Source: Microvirga sp. 3-52
GTDB taxonomy: Bacteria; Pseudomonadota; Alphaproteobacteria; Rhizobiales; Beijerinckiaceae
Length of the DNA stretch: 64,000 nt
Direction of reading: 5' to 3'
Assembly: GCF_018383585.1 (NCBI RefSeq)
Contig: NZ_JAHAMK010000008.1
Coordinates: 79,973 to 143,972, forward strand
Shown here: positions 61,114-64,000 of the stretch, one piece after another
Position numbering within the stretch: position 1 is the first letter of the stretch
How the letters are laid out: every line of letters starts with the position of its first letter
Translations under genes and position numbers: made by a program
The notes under the pieces: model-generated
Database searches by the model: none
Seen by the model: only the letters and a program-made list of their open reading frames with translations
What the model was told of the DNA's origin: nothing

Positions 61114-62100
61114 ATGTTTCGACGCCTGTTTGTCTTTTTCGCCTTTGCCCTGGCTCTGGCTGCCACTTCGGTTTTCCCTGCCGCCGCGCAGGACGCCGCC
61201 GACGCGATCGTGCGCCTGAACCGGCTCGAGAGCCAGTTCCGCCAGATTTCCGGGCAGATGGAGCAGCTTCAGTACGAGAACCGTCAGCTCAAGGAGCAGC
61301 TTCGCAAGTTCCAGGAGGACGTGGAGTTCCGCTTCCAGGAAAGCCGCGGCGGCTCCCGGCCGTCGTCGCCCACGACCACCCCTTCGCGCCCGGCGCAGCC
61401 TCCCGCCCAGCCCACGCCGGCCCAGCCGCAGCGCCGAAGCGACCTCTTCGACCCTTCCGAGGCACCGGACGCTCCCGGCGCGCCTCGTCCGCTCGGCACC
61501 ACGGCGCCGTCCGCCCCCCTGACGGCGGACGCGAACCGTCCCATGCCGCTGCCCGGCGGGCAGCTTGCCGGAATCGGCGACCTGATCGAGCAGGACGAGC
61601 AGGTCGGCGTGGACGGTGCGCCCATGGATGGCGGCGTGCACGACCGGGAGGCGGCTCTGCCGCAGGGTGCCCTTGCGGAGCGCCCGGGTCCGAGCGTCGC
61701 GGCGACGAGCGTCGGCAATCCGCGCTCCGATTTCGACGCTGCATACGCCTCTTTCAGCCAGAAGCAGTACGATCAGGCCGAGATGGGCTTTCGCCGCTTC
61801 CTCCAGTCCAATCCCCGCGACAAGCTGGTTCCCGAGGCGACCTTCTGGCTGGGTGAGACCTATCTCCAGCGCAGCCGCTACCGCGAGGCCGCGGAGCAGT
61901 TCCTGAACGTCACGGCCGAACATCCGGATGCCGCCAAGGCGCCCGATGCCCTGCTGCGGCTCGGCATCTCGCTGAACGGTCTCGGTGCCAAGGATCGCGC
62001 CTGCGCGGTCTTTGCCGAGCTCGACCGCAAGTACCCCCAGGCCTCCGCCCCCGTGCGCCAGGCATCCGACCGCGAGCAGAAGCGCATCAAGTGCAGCTGA
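61114..62100 (+). CDS. cpoB: Cell division coordinator CpoB (YbgF)
   Basis: A 328-residue periplasmic protein. The signal peptide FVFFAFALALAATSVFPAAA ends near residue 24. A coiled coil (RLNRLESQFRQISGQMEQLQ) forms the trimerising part, then a Pro-rich linker, then a TPR domain from about residue 205: AYASFSQKQYDQAEMGFRRF, ATFWLGETYLQRSRYREAAE and ALLRLGISLNGLGAKDRACA. CpoB binds TolA and PBP1B to couple outer-membrane constriction with wall synthesis. It starts at ATG 61114; the open frame to 60916 runs through the repeat. Confidence 0.93.
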   Translation: MFRRLFVFFAFALALAATSVFPAAAQDAADAIVRLNRLESQFRQISGQMEQLQYENRQLKEQLRKFQEDVEFRFQESRGGSRPSSPTTTPSRPAQPPAQPTPAQPQRRSDLFDPSEAPDAPGAPRPLGTTAPSAPLTADANRPMPLPGGQLAGIGDLIEQDEQVGVDGAPMDGGVHDREAALPQGALAERPGPSVAATSVGNPRSDFDAAYASFSQKQYDQAEMGFRRFLQSNPRDKLVPEATFWLGETYLQRSRYREAAEQFLNVTAEHPDAAKAPDALLRLGISLNGLGAKDRACAVFAELDRKYPQASAPVRQASDREQKRIKCS

Positions 62101-62129
62101 GCCGCTGACGAAATTTGAAGGGCCAAGCC

Positions 62130-63149
62130 ATGGCCGCCCCTCCGCCTTCCGACGATGTGCTCTCGGGTGAAGGACTGGAGCATCTTTTCGAGGTCTTGAA
62201 CCGGGCCTCGGGCATCGTCGCCGCCGTCTCCGGCGGGCCCGATTCAACGGCCCTGATGCATCTCCTCGCCCGCTGGCATGCCGCCGGTTCGCGACCTCCC
62301 GTTCACGTTGCCACCGTTGACCATGGCTTGCGGCCGGAAGCCGCCGAGGAGGCTGCCTTCGTCGCGCGGGAGGCCGCTGCTCTCGGCCTGTCGCACCGGA
62401 TTCTCACCTGGACGGGAGACAAGCCTCGAACCGGCATTCAGGAGGCCGCGCGCGAGGCGCGCTACCGGCTTCTCGTCGATTATGCCCACGAGGTGGGCGC
62501 GTCGCATCTGGCCACCGCCCATACCCTCGACGACCAGGCCGAGACGGTGATGATGCGCTTGGCCCGGGGATCAGGCCTTTCGGGCCTCGCCGGCATGCGC
62601 CGGGAGACGGACAGGCACGGTATCCCGCATGTGCGGCCGCTCCTCGATTGGCCGAAGGCAACTCTTCTCGATCTGTGTCAGGGGTACGGCTGGCGCTATG
62701 TGGACGATCCGTCCAATGCCGACGAGCGGTATGCCCGCGTCCGCTGGCGGCGGCTCATGCCGCTCCTGGCTGCGGAAGGGCTCGATGCAGAGCGCCTGGC
62801 GCGCCTGGCCGAGCGCGCCGCCCAGGCCGACGAGGCCCTCGACCTCAAGGCGCAGGAAGCGCTGGAACGAGCTGGGCCGGTTCTCGAGGGCGGCAATCTC
62901 TCGTTCCAGGCCGGCATCCTTGCAAACGAGCCTTTCGAAATTGCCCTGCGGATAATGGAGCGGGCCATCGCCACGACAGGGCTCGAAAACAGCCGCCTCC
63001 ATCGGCTCGAAGCCTGCACGGAGCGGTTGCGGGAGGCCGTCAGGGCAGGGGAGGCGTTGCACCTCACCATCGCCGGCGCTCTCGTTCGGCTGGGCCGCTC
63101 AGGACCAATCTCCATCGGCCCGGAACCGCCGCGCCGCCGGGGCCGTTAG
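62130..63149 (+). CDS. tilS: tRNA(Ile)-lysidine synthetase TilS
   Basis: A 339-residue ATP pyrophosphatase. AAVSGGPDSTALMHLLARWH is the PP-loop, VATVDHGLRPEAAEEAAFVA and LATAHTLDDQAETVMMRLAR follow, and RPLLDWPKATLLDLCQGYGW and DDPSNADERYARVRWRRLMP complete the catalytic core. It adds lysine to C34 of tRNA-Ile to read AUA. The short C-terminal region lacks the extra domains of E. coli TilS. The ATG at 62130 has AAGGG 8 bases upstream. It precedes ftsH, the conserved order. Confidence 0.95.
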   Translation: MAAPPPSDDVLSGEGLEHLFEVLNRASGIVAAVSGGPDSTALMHLLARWHAAGSRPPVHVATVDHGLRPEAAEEAAFVAREAAALGLSHRILTWTGDKPRTGIQEAAREARYRLLVDYAHEVGASHLATAHTLDDQAETVMMRLARGSGLSGLAGMRRETDRHGIPHVRPLLDWPKATLLDLCQGYGWRYVDDPSNADERYARVRWRRLMPLLAAEGLDAERLARLAERAAQADEALDLKAQEALERAGPVLEGGNLSFQAGILANEPFEIALRIMERAIATTGLENSRLHRLEACTERLREAVRAGEALHLTIAGALVRLGRSGPISIGPEPPRRRGR

Positions 63150-63203
63150 CCAATTCTCTTAGCCAGCGTAATCGGATATCACGCCCCATGGACGCCGCAT
63201 TCC

Positions 63204-63233
63204 CTTGGCAAGGCGAGACGGTGTGCCTACATT
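63204..63233 (+). promoter_or_regulatory. Promoter of ftsH, sigma-70 and RpoH-like
   Basis: TTGGCA (63205-63210), 17 bases, then TACATT (63228-63233) is a good sigma-70 promoter. The same bases also read CTTG-N18-CCTACAT, close to the alphaproteobacterial RpoH consensus. It lies about 65 bases before the ftsH start. Confidence 0.5.
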
Positions 63234-63296
63234 GAGTCTAACCGCACGGGGAGATCTCCTCGCGCTTCATCTCCCTCTGGGGCAGAACCTGATCCG

Positions 63297-64000
<704 letters not shown>

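Overview
The window is an ordinary chromosomal stretch of a GC-rich alphaproteobacterium, almost certainly of the order Hyphomicrobiales (Rhizobiales). The gene set resembles the Methylobacteriaceae/Microvirga part of that order, but the genus is an inference. Order-level markers include GapR (DUF2312), TrcR (DUF1013), RcdA-type DUF1465, DUF1192, DUF1244, an aa3-oxidase subunit IV in front of a three-gene transhydrogenase operon, purEK next to rpsU, 6S RNA in front of the 5-formyl-THF cyclo-ligase gene, and a split ruvCAB / ybgC-tolQRAB / pal-cpoB-tilS-ftsH block. There is no phage, transposase, CRISPR array, rRNA or tRNA gene.

Layout. 0.1-4.3 kb: DMT exporter, N-formylglutamate amidohydrolase with DUF1244, gapR, a thioesterase and a DUF1989 protein. 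4.4-8 kb: a DUF882 peptidase-like protein and an L,D-transpeptidase, both envelope enzymes. 8-16 kb: oligoendopeptidase F, a secreted-type sugar dehydrogenase fused to RTX repeats, an NTF2-like protein, an ABC1 kinase, a glycosyltransferase and the oxidase subunit. 16.2-19.2 kb: pntAA-pntAB-pntB. 19.2-19.9 kb: a gene-poor gap with a LexA-type box over a leftward promoter. 20-24 kb: GNAT, nucleotidyltransferase, TPR lipoprotein, rpsU and purEK. 24-31 kb: two YdcH genes, a TauE/SafE permease, prpE, trcR, a quinone oxidoreductase, DUF1192, a CtrA-box-preceded small RNA candidate and rcdA. 31-39 kb: rpmE, an ABC exporter, pip, a MotA/ExbB-OmpA pair, suhB, a Sel1 protein and a ThiE-like protein. 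39.7-45.2 kb: the central-carbon run tkt-gap-pgk-fba. 45.4-50.7 kb: DUF4164, zapA, a GNAT, 6S RNA, 5-FCL, a YmdB-type phosphodiesterase, exoD and yebC. 50.8-64 kb: ruvCAB, ybgC, tolQRAB, an inverted hdeD/PLD pair, pal, cpoB, tilS and the start of ftsH.

How the genes work together. Cell-cycle and division functions are prominent: GapR, TrcR, RcdA, ZapA and the whole Tol-Pal constriction machine. A perfect CtrA box precedes the small RNA candidate next to rcdA. Envelope biogenesis is the second theme: L,D-transpeptidase, DUF882, Tol-Pal, CpoB, the PLD enzyme, ExoD and the MotA/OmpA pair. DNA repair is represented by ruvCAB and an orphan SOS promoter.

Intergenic DNA is rich in two dispersed palindromic repeat families. 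One is a two-hairpin element built around GTCATCACCGG..CCGGTGAT and ATGGCCGGG..CCCGGCCAT. The other is a mosaic element built around AGCATCGGACCC..GGGTCCGATGCT and AAAACCGGATCCACTTTTCCGC. The most interesting unexplained signals are the CtrA-box small RNA, the SOS-controlled orphan transcript region, the RTX-fused sugar dehydrogenase and the operator-like repeats in front of tolQ.
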